From the NCBI RefSeq assembly GCF_003217095.1, contig NZ_QJSR01000002.1:930001-994000 (forward strand): a stretch of DNA of 64,000 nucleotides, written 5' to 3'. The DNA is from Rhizobium sp. PP-CC-3A-592 (GTDB lineage Bacteria; Pseudomonadota; Alphaproteobacteria; Rhizobiales; Rhizobiaceae). The translations under genes and the position numbers were made by a program. Shown in pieces: positions 17,738-26,391 of this stretch (positions within the stretch are counted from its first letter, which is position 1; the number at the start of each line of letters is the position of its first letter). The notes under the pieces are model-generated. The model was not told where the DNA came from, did no database searches, and saw only the letters and a list, made by a program, of their open reading frames with translations.

Positions 17738-18415
17738 TTAGCGGATGCGCTTCGCCGCAGGCTCCGGCGTCAGTTCGCCGTTCAGGCGGCGGTCGAGGTA
17801 GTCTTCGCACTCGGCCATCAGGGTATCCACCTGGCCGTTGAAGAAGTGGTTGGCGCCGGGGATGATGCGGTGCGTGATCAGGATGCCCTTCTGGGTCTTC
17901 AGCTTCTCGACCAGCGTGTTGACGTCCTTTTCCGGCGCAACCTTGTCGACATCGCCGTTGATGATCAGGCCGGAGGAAGGGCAGGGCGCCAGGAACGAGA
18001 AGTCGTAGGTGTTGGGCTGCGGGGCAACCGAGATGAAGCCTTCGATTTCGGGGCGGCGCATCAGAAGCTGCATGCCGATCCACGAGCCGAAAGAATAGCC
18101 TGCAACCCAGCAGCTCTTGCTGTCGGGATGCATGCTTTGCACCCAGTCGAGCGCCGAAGCGGCATCGGACAGTTCGCCGGCGCCGTGATCGAACTCGCCC
18201 TGGCTGCGGCCGATGGAGCGGAAGTTGAACCGCAGTGTGGTAAAGCCGCGCTTCTGGAACATATAGAAGAGCTGGTAGACGATCTGGTTGTTCATCGTCC
18301 CGCCGAACTGGGGGTGGGGGTGCAGAACGATCGCAATCGGGGCATTCTTCTGCTTGGAAGGCTGATAGCGGCCTTCCAGTCGGCCAGCGGGTCCGTTGAA
18401 AATGACTTCGGGCAT
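17738..18415 (-). CDS. Alpha/beta hydrolase, COG2945-like
   Basis: A 225-residue serine hydrolase with the alpha/beta fold. The nucleophile elbow is GYSFGS (Ser108), the acid is probably Asp155 in INGDVD, and the base is His190 in GANHFF; HPHPQFGGTM near residues 32-41 is the oxyanion-side signature of the family. No signal peptide is seen. The ATG has GGAGA six bases upstream. The substrate is unknown. Its promoter must lie in the same 266-base gap as the SUF promoter, so the iron-responsive boxes there could also influence it. Confidence 0.85.
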   Translation of the reverse strand: MPEVIFNGPAGRLEGRYQPSKQKNAPIAIVLHPHPQFGGTMNNQIVYQLFYMFQKRGFTTLRFNFRSIGRSQGEFDHGAGELSDAASALDWVQSMHPDSKSCWVAGYSFGSWIGMQLLMRRPEIEGFISVAPQPNTYDFSFLAPCPSSGLIINGDVDKVAPEKDVNTLVEKLKTQKGILITHRIIPGANHFFNGQVDTLMAECEDYLDRRLNGELTPEPAAKRIR

Positions 18416-18468
18416 TGGGTCTCCGGCGTGAGCATGGTTCCGATAAGCGGATAAGACGGCCGAGCAGT

Positions 18469-18497
18469 CTTGACGAAAGCACTCAGCTTTTCTAAAA
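18469..18497 (+). promoter_or_regulatory. Predicted SUF operon promoter
   Basis: CTTGAC (18469-18474) is followed after 17 bases by CTAAAA (18492-18497). This agrees with the rhizobial consensus CTTGAC-N17-CTATAT at all six -35 positions and four of six -10 positions. Transcription would begin near 18504 and leave a leader of about 180 bases before sufS2. Two regulator-like boxes overlap it. Confidence 0.6.
18471..18485 (+). promoter_or_regulatory. Candidate RirA iron-responsive operator (IRO box)
   Basis: TGA-N9-TCA (TGACGAAAGCACTCA) is an exact match to the IRO consensus bound by the Fe-S repressor RirA in rhizobia. It covers the -35 element of the predicted SUF promoter, where binding would block RNA polymerase. 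A six-base match can occur by chance, so the support is mainly the location. Confidence 0.5.
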
Positions 18498-18501
18498 CCA
18501 G

Positions 18502-18518
18502 TTTAGAACCATTCAAAA
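18502..18518 (+). promoter_or_regulatory. Candidate Irr iron control element (ICE box)
   Basis: TTTAGAA-CCA-TTCAAAA differs at one base from the ICE consensus TTTAGAA-N3-TTCTAAA recognised by the heme-sensing regulator Irr. The left half-site also forms a perfect 7-bp inverted repeat with TTCTAAA at 18490-18496, giving three half-sites in a row around the predicted -10 and start site. Confidence 0.55.
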
Positions 18519-18681
18519 CTTGGCACGGCGTGCGTGCAGGTGTCGTCTCTTACGGCAAGCGAAGCGAAAACTTCAAGGAAAATGCGGTGCCTGCTCCGGT
18601 TTAGATGGGCCGGCGGACGCTTTTGGCAAGAACAGATCACCTGACGCACAATGCGTGAGGCAGAGGATACGGACGGTCGAT

Positions 18682-19848
18682 ATGGCCATGGCACGGATCT
18701 ACATGGACTGGAACGCAACGGCGCCGATCTCGGCTGTCGCGCGCGACGCGTTCCTGTCCGCGCTCGACCTGACGGGCAACGGTTCCTCCGTTCATGCGGA
18801 AGGCCGGCGGCTGAAGACGGTGATGGAGGCTGCGCGGCGTGACGTGGCTGCGCTCTGCGAGGCCGATGCCGCCTGCGTCACCTTTACCAGCGGTGCGACG
18901 GAAGCGGCCAATATGGTGCTGACCCCGGATTTCCGCATGGGCCGGACACCGCTCGGCATCGGGCGGCTTTATGTTTCCGCCATCGAGCATCCCGCCGTGC
19001 GCGAGGGAGGACGCTTTCCGAAAGACCGTGTCCAGGAATTGCCGGTCACACAGGCGGGAACGATCGATCTGAATACACTCGAACATGCGCTGGCAGCCCA
19101 TCCGCGGGAAGAGGGCATTCCGATGGTGGCCGTCATGCTCGTCAACAACGAGACCGGCGTCATCCAGCCGATCGCGCAGGTTTCCGAGCGTGTGAAGGCG
19201 GCAGGCGGTTTGCTGGTCGTGGATGCCGTTCAGGCCATCGGCCGCGTGCCGGTGTCGATCTCGGCTCTGGGTGCGGATTTTCTGATTCTTGCCTCGCACA
19301 AGATCGGCGGCCCGAAAGGGGCTGGTGCGCTTGTCGCACGCGGCGAGGTGCTGATGCCCCTGCCGCTCATCCATGGCGGCGGTCAGGAAAAGGGGCATCG
19401 CTCCGGCACCGAGAACCCGGCGGCGCTTGCCGGCTTCGGAGCAGCAGCGCGTGCGGCAAAGGATGCGCTTGGCGTTTACCCTGCGCAGGTAACAACTTTG
19501 CGCGACAGGCTGGAAGCCGGTATGCGGACCTCCGCGCCGGATGTCCTGATCCATGGCGCCGATACCCCGCGGGTGGGCAATACGACGTTCTTCAGCCTTC
19601 CCGGGTTGAAAGCCGAGACGGGGCAGATCGCGTTCGATCTGGAAGGGGTCGCCCTCTCTGCCGGATCGGCCTGCTCTTCGGGCAAGGTGGGGCAGAGCCA
19701 CGTGCTGATGGCGATGGGGCAAGATCCGTCGCTTGGGGCGCTGCGTATCTCGATCGGGCCCACAACAACGGTCGAGGAGATCGACCGCGTTATCGACATC
19801 TTCGCCCGGATCGCCGGGCGCCGCCGGTCGAATATCGCGGCGGCCTGA
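18682..19848 (+). CDS. sufS2: Cysteine desulfurase, group I NifS/IscS-like (SufS2)
   Basis: A 388-residue PLP enzyme that takes sulfur from cysteine for Fe-S cluster assembly. The PLP lysine is Lys207 in SHKIGGPKG, and the persulfide cysteine is Cys331 in SAGSACSSGKV, the flexible-loop form of group I (NifS/IscS) enzymes. It is the first gene of the SUF cluster, which holds a second, group II desulfurase further down. The ATG at 18682 (MAMARIYMDWN) is chosen as the conserved N terminus begins there; ATG 18688 is an alternative. The symbol follows the Agrobacterium sufS2BCDS1XA nomenclature as I recall it. Confidence 0.9.
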   Translation: MAMARIYMDWNATAPISAVARDAFLSALDLTGNGSSVHAEGRRLKTVMEAARRDVAALCEADAACVTFTSGATEAANMVLTPDFRMGRTPLGIGRLYVSAIEHPAVREGGRFPKDRVQELPVTQAGTIDLNTLEHALAAHPREEGIPMVAVMLVNNETGVIQPIAQVSERVKAAGGLLVVDAVQAIGRVPVSISALGADFLILASHKIGGPKGAGALVARGEVLMPLPLIHGGGQEKGHRSGTENPAALAGFGAAARAAKDALGVYPAQVTTLRDRLEAGMRTSAPDVLIHGADTPRVGNTTFFSLPGLKAETGQIAFDLEGVALSAGSACSSGKVGQSHVLMAMGQDPSLGALRISIGPTTTVEEIDRVIDIFARIAGRRRSNIAAA

Positions 19849-19873
19849 AGAAAGCGTGTGGAAGCTGAGTTTC

Positions 19874-19968
19874 CGGGCCGAAAAAGGGTGAAACTACCCG
19901 CTCGGCCCATTACATAGACGGCACGACACAATCGTGCCTCACAGAGGGCCGGATCCTTGACATCCGGC
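19874..19968 (+). repeat. Series of three stem-loops ahead of sufB
   Basis: Between sufS2 and sufB three stem-loops follow one another. The first pairs GGGCCGA (19875-19881) with TCGGCCC (19902-19908) and has an inner GGGT/ACCC stem. The second pairs GGCACGA (19920-19926) with TCGTGCC (19932-19938). The third pairs GCCGGAT (19948-19954) with ATCCGGC (19962-19968). None is followed by a T run. They may mark an mRNA processing or stabilising site that separates sufS2 from sufB expression. Confidence 0.6.
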
Positions 19969-19984
19969 AAGACGGGAGAATGAC

Positions 19985-21454
<1,470 letters not shown>

Positions 21455-21482
21455 CGCAGCTTTAGGTCCGCTTTTCTCTCTT

Positions 21483-21512
21483 CGTCATCCTCGGGTTTGT
21501 CCCGAGGATCTG
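21483..21512 (+). repeat. Left palindromic repeat of the GIY-YIG module
   Basis: A 30-base unit whose core is a perfect hairpin: ATCCTCGGG (21487-21495), a five-base loop, and CCCGAGGAT (21501-21509). It is an inverted copy (29 of 30 bases) of the repeat at 21886-21915 and ends 11 bases before the GIY-YIG start codon. It looks like a REP-type element. Confidence 0.85.
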
Positions 21513-21523
21513 ATCTGGCGTCC

Positions 21524-21877
21524 ATGGAGGCAGAGTTGTCGGGTTTCGTTTACATGATGACCGACAAGCCTCGCGGCGTGATTTACACAGGCGTAACGAG
21601 CGATTTGGCGGGACGGGTGCGGGAGCATCGGGATCATGTACACGAGGGGTTTACGGCGAAATATAGAGCGGAAAAGCTGGTGTGGTTTGAACGCCATCCG
21701 AACATTGTCCTGGCGATACAGCGGGAAAAGTCGCTGAAACGGTATCGGCGGGAGTGGAAAATGAAACTGATCGAGGGCCTCAATCCAACGTGGACCGATC
21801 TGTTTGAACGTATTGATGAAATCGACAATCCATATCGTCCGCATTCAAACACGATAATGTGGGGCTATTATAATTGA
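21524..21877 (+). CDS. Single-domain GIY-YIG nuclease family protein
   Basis: A 117-residue protein that is almost only a GIY-YIG domain. The motif pair appears as FVYMM (Tyr10) and VIYTGVT, followed by the catalytic-type Arg in AGRVREH, then FTAKY and the metal-site Glu in IQREKSLKRYRREWK. This is the YhbQ/UPF0213-like group of small nucleases, whose cellular roles are mostly unknown. The ATG at 21524 is chosen; an in-frame TTG upstream lies inside the left repeat. The gene is bracketed by inverted copies of a palindrome, sits inside the SUF operon in the same orientation, and has visibly more A/T than sufB and sufC, all pointing to insertion of a small mobile unit. Confidence 0.88.
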   Translation: MEAELSGFVYMMTDKPRGVIYTGVTSDLAGRVREHRDHVHEGFTAKYRAEKLVWFERHPNIVLAIQREKSLKRYRREWKMKLIEGLNPTWTDLFERIDEIDNPYRPHSNTIMWGYYN

Positions 21878-21885
21878 GACGACGG

Positions 21886-21915
21886 CAGATCCTCGGGACA
21901 AGCCCGAGGATGACG
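21886..21915 (-). repeat. Right palindromic repeat of the GIY-YIG module
   Basis: An inverted copy of the left repeat with one mismatch, in the loop. The hairpin arms are ATCCTCGGG (21889-21897) and CCCGAGGAT (21903-21911). It begins eight bases after the GIY-YIG stop codon. In the SUF transcript it would fold just ahead of sufC, so it may stabilise or attenuate the message. Confidence 0.85.
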
Positions 21916-22007
21916 TTCGCGAAGAGATACCGCGAGGCTGCCATCGTCTTTCAGAATCAAAAGAAGCCTATGGTCGTGATCGCCATGGGCCGCTGGAAGG
22001 AACGACC

Positions 22008-22763
22008 ATGCTTGAAATCAGAAACCTCCATGCCCGGATCGCCGAGGATGGCACCGAGATCATTCGCGGATTGAACCTGACCGTGAAGGCTGGCGAAGTC
22101 GCGGCCATCATGGGGCCGAATGGGTCGGGGAAATCGACGCTGTCGTATATTCTCTCGGGCCGCAAAGACTATGAGGTTACCGAAGGCGACATTCTGTACA
22201 ACGGCGAGAGCATTCTGGAGCTCGACGCGTCGGAGCGTGCCGCGAAGGGCATTTTCCTCGCCTTCCAGTACCCGGTCGAAATCCCGGGCGTTGCCACCAT
22301 GCAGTTCCTAAAGGTGGCGATGAACGAGCAGCGGAAGTATCGCGGCGAGGAAGAGCTGAAGACCCCGGATTTCATCCGCCGGGTCAAGGAAGTGGCCGCC
22401 GAGCTGAAGATCAACCCCGATATGCTGAAGCGGCCGCTCAATGTCGGCTTCTCCGGCGGTGAGAAGAAGCGCGCCGAGATTCTGCAGATGGCGCTGCTCG
22501 CGCCCAATCTCTGCATTCTGGACGAAACCGATTCGGGCCTCGATATCGACGCGCTGAAGATCGTGTCGGATGGCGTGAACGCTCTGCGGTCGCCGGATCG
22601 CGCCGTGATCGTCATCACGCATTACCAGCGCCTGCTGGAATACATCGTGCCGGATACGGTCCACGTCCTCTACAAGGGCCAGGTCATCAAGACCGGCGAC
22701 AAGTCGCTGGCGCTGGATCTGGAAGCCAACGGCTATGCCGACATCATCGGCGCGGCGGCTTGA
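22008..22763 (+). CDS. sufC: Fe-S cluster assembly ATPase SufC
   Basis: A 251-residue ABC-type ATPase that powers the SufBC2D scaffold. Walker A is GPNGSGKST (residues 36-44), the SufC signature is FSGGEKKR (near 150-157), and Walker B is CILDETDSGLD (near 170-180). The ATG follows GGAAGGAACGACC. A 92-base spacer separates it from the right repeat of the GIY-YIG module, unlike the tight joins further down the operon. Confidence 0.96.
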   Translation: MLEIRNLHARIAEDGTEIIRGLNLTVKAGEVAAIMGPNGSGKSTLSYILSGRKDYEVTEGDILYNGESILELDASERAAKGIFLAFQYPVEIPGVATMQFLKVAMNEQRKYRGEEELKTPDFIRRVKEVAAELKINPDMLKRPLNVGFSGGEKKRAEILQMALLAPNLCILDETDSGLDIDALKIVSDGVNALRSPDRAVIVITHYQRLLEYIVPDTVHVLYKGQVIKTGDKSLALDLEANGYADIIGAAA

Positions 22764-22777
22764 AGGAGCGTTTGCTC

Positions 22778-24052
22778 ATGAACATTCAGAACACGATCGC
22801 GCGAACGGCTGCCGAAACGGCGCTGCTGGAAGCGTATAACCACCAGCTGAGCGACCTGCCCGGCGACGGCGCCGTTCTCTCGGCACGCGACCTGCTGCTG
22901 TCCGACCTGAAGGATGCCGGCCTGCCGACACGGCGGCTGGAGGCGTGGCACTATACCGATCTGCGCGCATTGCTGCGCAACGTTCCCGCCTTTGACGGGT
23001 CTGCCTTCGCGGAAGCGGTCGCACCTTTGGCTGTCGGCTCGTCCGTGCTGACGGTTCTCAATGGCCGGGCGGATGCCGGCGATGCGCAGCAGGGCGTCGT
23101 CGTCAAGCGATATGGCGAGAGCCTGCTCGATGGCACGGCGGCCGGCGATCTGGTCGAGCGGAATACGGAAGACGCCATCGGCCGCATCAACGGCACCTTC
23201 GTTCGCGATGGTTTCGAGATCGAGATCCCGGAAGATACCGTTCTCCTCCAGCCGCTGGAGCTTCAGATCGTCCAGAGTGCCGGGCAGAGCCACAGCCGCT
23301 TTCCGGTGACCTTCGGGCCCGGTTCCAAGGCGACCGTGATCGAGCGGCATCTGTCGGTCGATGGCAAGCCGAGCCTTGTTTCCTCCGTCTCCGATCTCAT
23401 CATCGAGGCGGGTGCCGAGGTGACGTGGATCCTGCTGCAGCAGCAGGGCGACGACGACACGCATCTCGGTCAGCTCAATTTCGAGCTGGGCGAAAACGCG
23501 TCCTTCAAGCTGTTCGTCGTCAATGCCGGCGGCAAGCTGGTGCGTCAGGAAGTGCATGGCGTGGTCACGGGCGAAGGCTCGGACTTCAAGCTGCGCGGCA
23601 TCAACCTGATGGGCGGCGACACGCTGACGGACGTGACGTTCACGCTCGGCCATGACGTTGCGAACACGACCTCGACCGAGATCATCCGCAATGTGCTCTT
23701 CGACCGGGCGCGCGGCGTGTTCCAGGGGCAGATTCGTGTGGCGCAGGATGCGCAGAAGACGGATGCGAAGATGGCGTGCAACACGCTCTTGCTTTCGGAA
23801 GATGCGGATTTTTCCGCCAAGCCCGAACTCGAAATCTTTGCCGACGACGTGCAATGCGGCCACGGCGCGACCGTGATCGACCTGAATCCGACGCATCTCT
23901 ATTATCTCCAGGCTCGCGGCATTCCGGAAAACCGGGCACGGGCCATGCTGGTCAACGCCTTCGTGGACGAGATCGTCGAGGAGCTGGAGAGCGAAACGCT
24001 GATCGAGCCGCTGGAGCTCATCATCGCTGAATGGCTGGCGCGCCACGCCTGA
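22778..24052 (+). CDS. sufD: Fe-S cluster assembly protein SufD
   Basis: A 424-residue SufD, the partner of SufB in the SufBC2D complex. The conserved C-terminal block (KTDAKMACNTLLLSEDA, CGHGATVIDLNPTHLYYLQARGI broken over two helices, MLVNAFVDEIVEE) is present. The ATG at 22778 is chosen because AAGGAG lies nine bases upstream and overlaps the sufC end; the in-frame TTG at 22760 overlaps the sufC stop. It follows sufC by 14 bases and precedes sufS by 45. Confidence 0.95.
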   Translation: MNIQNTIARTAAETALLEAYNHQLSDLPGDGAVLSARDLLLSDLKDAGLPTRRLEAWHYTDLRALLRNVPAFDGSAFAEAVAPLAVGSSVLTVLNGRADAGDAQQGVVVKRYGESLLDGTAAGDLVERNTEDAIGRINGTFVRDGFEIEIPEDTVLLQPLELQIVQSAGQSHSRFPVTFGPGSKATVIERHLSVDGKPSLVSSVSDLIIEAGAEVTWILLQQQGDDDTHLGQLNFELGENASFKLFVVNAGGKLVRQEVHGVVTGEGSDFKLRGINLMGGDTLTDVTFTLGHDVANTTSTEIIRNVLFDRARGVFQGQIRVAQDAQKTDAKMACNTLLLSEDADFSAKPELEIFADDVQCGHGATVIDLNPTHLYYLQARGIPENRARAMLVNAFVDEIVEELESETLIEPLELIIAEWLARHA

Positions 24053-24097
24053 TCGTATCAGGCACGCGCTCGGGCAAAGGCAGAAAGCAGAGGCATC

Positions 24098-25339
24098 ATG
24101 GACCAGACGGTTTCCCTAGAGGCATATGACGTCGAGCGAATACGGCAGGATTTCCCGATCCTGTCGCGGACAGTTTACGGCAAGCCGCTCGTCTATCTCG
24201 ACAATGGCGCCTCGGCCCAGAAGCCGCAGGCCGTCATCGACGCGATCAGCCACGCCTATGCCAACGAATATGCCAATGTCCATCGCGGCCTGCATTTCCT
24301 GTCGAATGCTGCGACGGACGCCTACGAACTGTCCCGCGAAAAAGTACGTCGGTTCCTGAACGCGCCGTCCGTCGATGACATCGTGTTCACCAAGTCCTCC
24401 ACCGAGGCGATCAATACGGTCGCCTATGGCTGGGGCATGCCGAAGCTCGGTGCGGATGACGAGATCCTGATCTCGATCATGGAGCATCACTCCAACATCG
24501 TCCCCTGGCACTTCATCCGCGAGCGGCAGGGCGCCAAGCTCGTCTGGGCGCCGGTGGACGATCAAGGCGTGTTCCACATCGACGACTTCGTCAAATGCCT
24601 GACGCCGAAGACGAAGCTGGTGGCGATCACGCATATGTCGAACGCGCTCGGCACGATCGTGGACGTCAAGGAGATCTGCCGTATCGCGCATGAGCGCGGC
24701 ATTCCGGTTCTGGTCGATGGTAGCCAATCGGCCGTGCACATGCCGGTGGACGTGCAGGACATCGATTGCGACTGGTACGTCATGACCGGCCACAAGCTCT
24801 ATGGCCCCTCGGGCATCGGCGTGCTCTACGGCAAGAAGGAGCGGCTGGCCGAGATGCGTCCTTTCATGGGCGGCGGTGAAATGATCATCGACGTTAGCGA
24901 GGACGCGATCAGCTACAACGAGCCGCCGCACCGTTTCGAGGCGGGCACGCCGCCGATCGTGCAGGCGATCGGCCTTGGCGTTGCGCTCGACTATATGGAC
25001 GGGATCGGCCGCGACAGGATCGCGCGGCACGAGGCGGATCTTGCCGCCTATGCGGCCGAGCGGCTGCAATCGGTCAACGCCTTGCGCGTGATCGGGCAGG
25101 CGCCCGGCAAAGGTGGTATCTTCTCCTTCGAGATCGAAGGTGTGCATGCCCATGACGTCTCCACGGTCATCGACCGTGCGGGCGTCGCGGTGCGGGCCGG
25201 CACGCATTGCGCCATGCCACTTCTCAAGCGGTTTGGCGTGACATCCACCTGCCGGGCCTCGTTCGGGCTTTACAACACGCGCGCCGAAGTCGACGTGCTG
25301 GTCGCTGCGCTGGAACAGGCGCGGAAATTCTTTGCGTGA
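24098..25339 (+). CDS. sufS: Cysteine desulfurase SufS, group II
   Basis: A 413-residue group II desulfurase that supplies sulfur to the SUF scaffold. The PLP lysine is Lys233 in TGHKLYGPSG and the persulfide cysteine is Cys371 in RAGTHCAMPL; the short, rigid active-site loop distinguishes it from the group I enzyme at the head of the operon. AGAGG precedes the ATG. No sufE or sufU gene, which usually activates SufS, is seen in the operon, so the partner must lie elsewhere. Confidence 0.95.
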   Translation: MDQTVSLEAYDVERIRQDFPILSRTVYGKPLVYLDNGASAQKPQAVIDAISHAYANEYANVHRGLHFLSNAATDAYELSREKVRRFLNAPSVDDIVFTKSSTEAINTVAYGWGMPKLGADDEILISIMEHHSNIVPWHFIRERQGAKLVWAPVDDQGVFHIDDFVKCLTPKTKLVAITHMSNALGTIVDVKEICRIAHERGIPVLVDGSQSAVHMPVDVQDIDCDWYVMTGHKLYGPSGIGVLYGKKERLAEMRPFMGGGEMIIDVSEDAISYNEPPHRFEAGTPPIVQAIGLGVALDYMDGIGRDRIARHEADLAAYAAERLQSVNALRVIGQAPGKGGIFSFEIEGVHAHDVSTVIDRAGVAVRAGTHCAMPLLKRFGVTSTCRASFGLYNTRAEVDVLVAALEQARKFFA

Positions 25340-25349
25340 GGATACGAGC

Positions 25350-25742
25350 ATGACCCTAGAGACCCCGGCCGACACCACAGGCGAAACCGCGGATGCCCGT
25401 GACGGGATCGTCCAGTCGGCTATCCCGCCGGAAGAACTGGCGCGGCTGTCGGACGACGTGATCTCCGCGCTGAAGACAGTCTACGACCCGGAAATCCCGG
25501 CCGACATCTACGAACTCGGCCTGATCTACAAGATCGACATCGAAGACGACCGCATGGTGAAGATTGCCATGACGCTGACGGCGCCGGGCTGCCCGGTCGC
25601 CGGCGAAATGCCGGGCTGGGTCGAGAATGCAGTTGGCACTGTCGAAGGCGTTTCCGGTGTCGAGGTGTCCATGACCTTCGATCCGCCATGGACGCCGGAC
25701 CGGATGTCCGAGGAAGCGCAAGTCGCCGTCGGCTGGTATTGA
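25350..25742 (+). CDS. sufT: SUF-associated MIP18/DUF59 protein (SufT, SufX)
   Basis: A 130-residue MIP18-family protein involved in Fe-S cluster maturation. The motif DPEIPADIYELGLIY (residues 46-60) and the reactive Cys81 in TAPGCPVAGEM are the family signatures. A variable, acidic N-terminal 25 residues precede the domain. The ATG at 25350 follows GAGGATACGAGC, which overlaps the sufS stop; the earlier in-frame GTG at 25332 is less likely. It is called SufX in Agrobacterium literature as I recall. Confidence 0.88.
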   Translation: MTLETPADTTGETADARDGIVQSAIPPEELARLSDDVISALKTVYDPEIPADIYELGLIYKIDIEDDRMVKIAMTLTAPGCPVAGEMPGWVENAVGTVEGVSGVEVSMTFDPPWTPDRMSEEAQVAVGWY

Positions 25743-25817
25743 TCACTGGGCGATAGGGTCTTACATTCACGTCCGAAGCACCGGGCCTTGAACCCGGTTG
25801 TTGCAAGGAGAATTTCC

Positions 25818-26210
25818 ATGGGTTTTGCGGTCATGAGCCTGTCCGACGCCGCGGCACAGCGCGTCAACGCCATCGTCGATCATGCGGGTGGCGACACGAA
25901 GGGCATCCGGCTCTCCATCAAGAAGGGCGGATGCGCCGGCATGGAATATGCCGTCGATCTCGTGAGCGAACCCAATGCCAAGGACGACCTGATCGAGCAT
26001 GCGGGCGCCCGTGTGTGGGTCGCGCCCGAGGCCGTGCTCTATCTGCTCGGCACGCGCATGGATTTCGAAGTGACCAAGATGCGGTCGGGCTTCACCTTCA
26101 ACAACCCCAACCAGACATCGGCCTGCGGTTGCGGCGAATCGGTCGAACTGAAGCCTGCGGATCTTGCAGCCCTTGCCGCCAAGGGCGATGCGGTGGTGCG
26201 GGTCGGCTGA
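25818..26210 (+). CDS. sufA: A-type Fe-S carrier protein SufA
   Basis: A 130-residue A-type carrier that receives a cluster from the SUF scaffold and passes it to target proteins. The three cluster-binding cysteines are in place: Cys39 in GGCAGMEY and Cys103/Cys105 in SACGCGES. The ATG at 25818 follows CAAGGAGAATTTCC; ATG 25833 (MSLSDAAAQRV) is also possible. It is the last gene of the SUF operon. Confidence 0.93.
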   Translation: MGFAVMSLSDAAAQRVNAIVDHAGGDTKGIRLSIKKGGCAGMEYAVDLVSEPNAKDDLIEHAGARVWVAPEAVLYLLGTRMDFEVTKMRSGFTFNNPNQTSACGCGESVELKPADLAALAAKGDAVVRVG

Positions 26211-26391
26211 CGGGTAACCGCGACGATACGGCTAGGCAAACGTCGGTTTCATTCGCATTCGTTGGCGTCGATAGCTCATCAGAGCCCGTGAGTGCTGCCG
26301 GCGACCATCTTTTTTCTCTGGCATCAATCGGCCAGATATTATTCGTCCATATGGTATCATCGATACGCACCGAAGTGGCAGAGGCGCTGAC

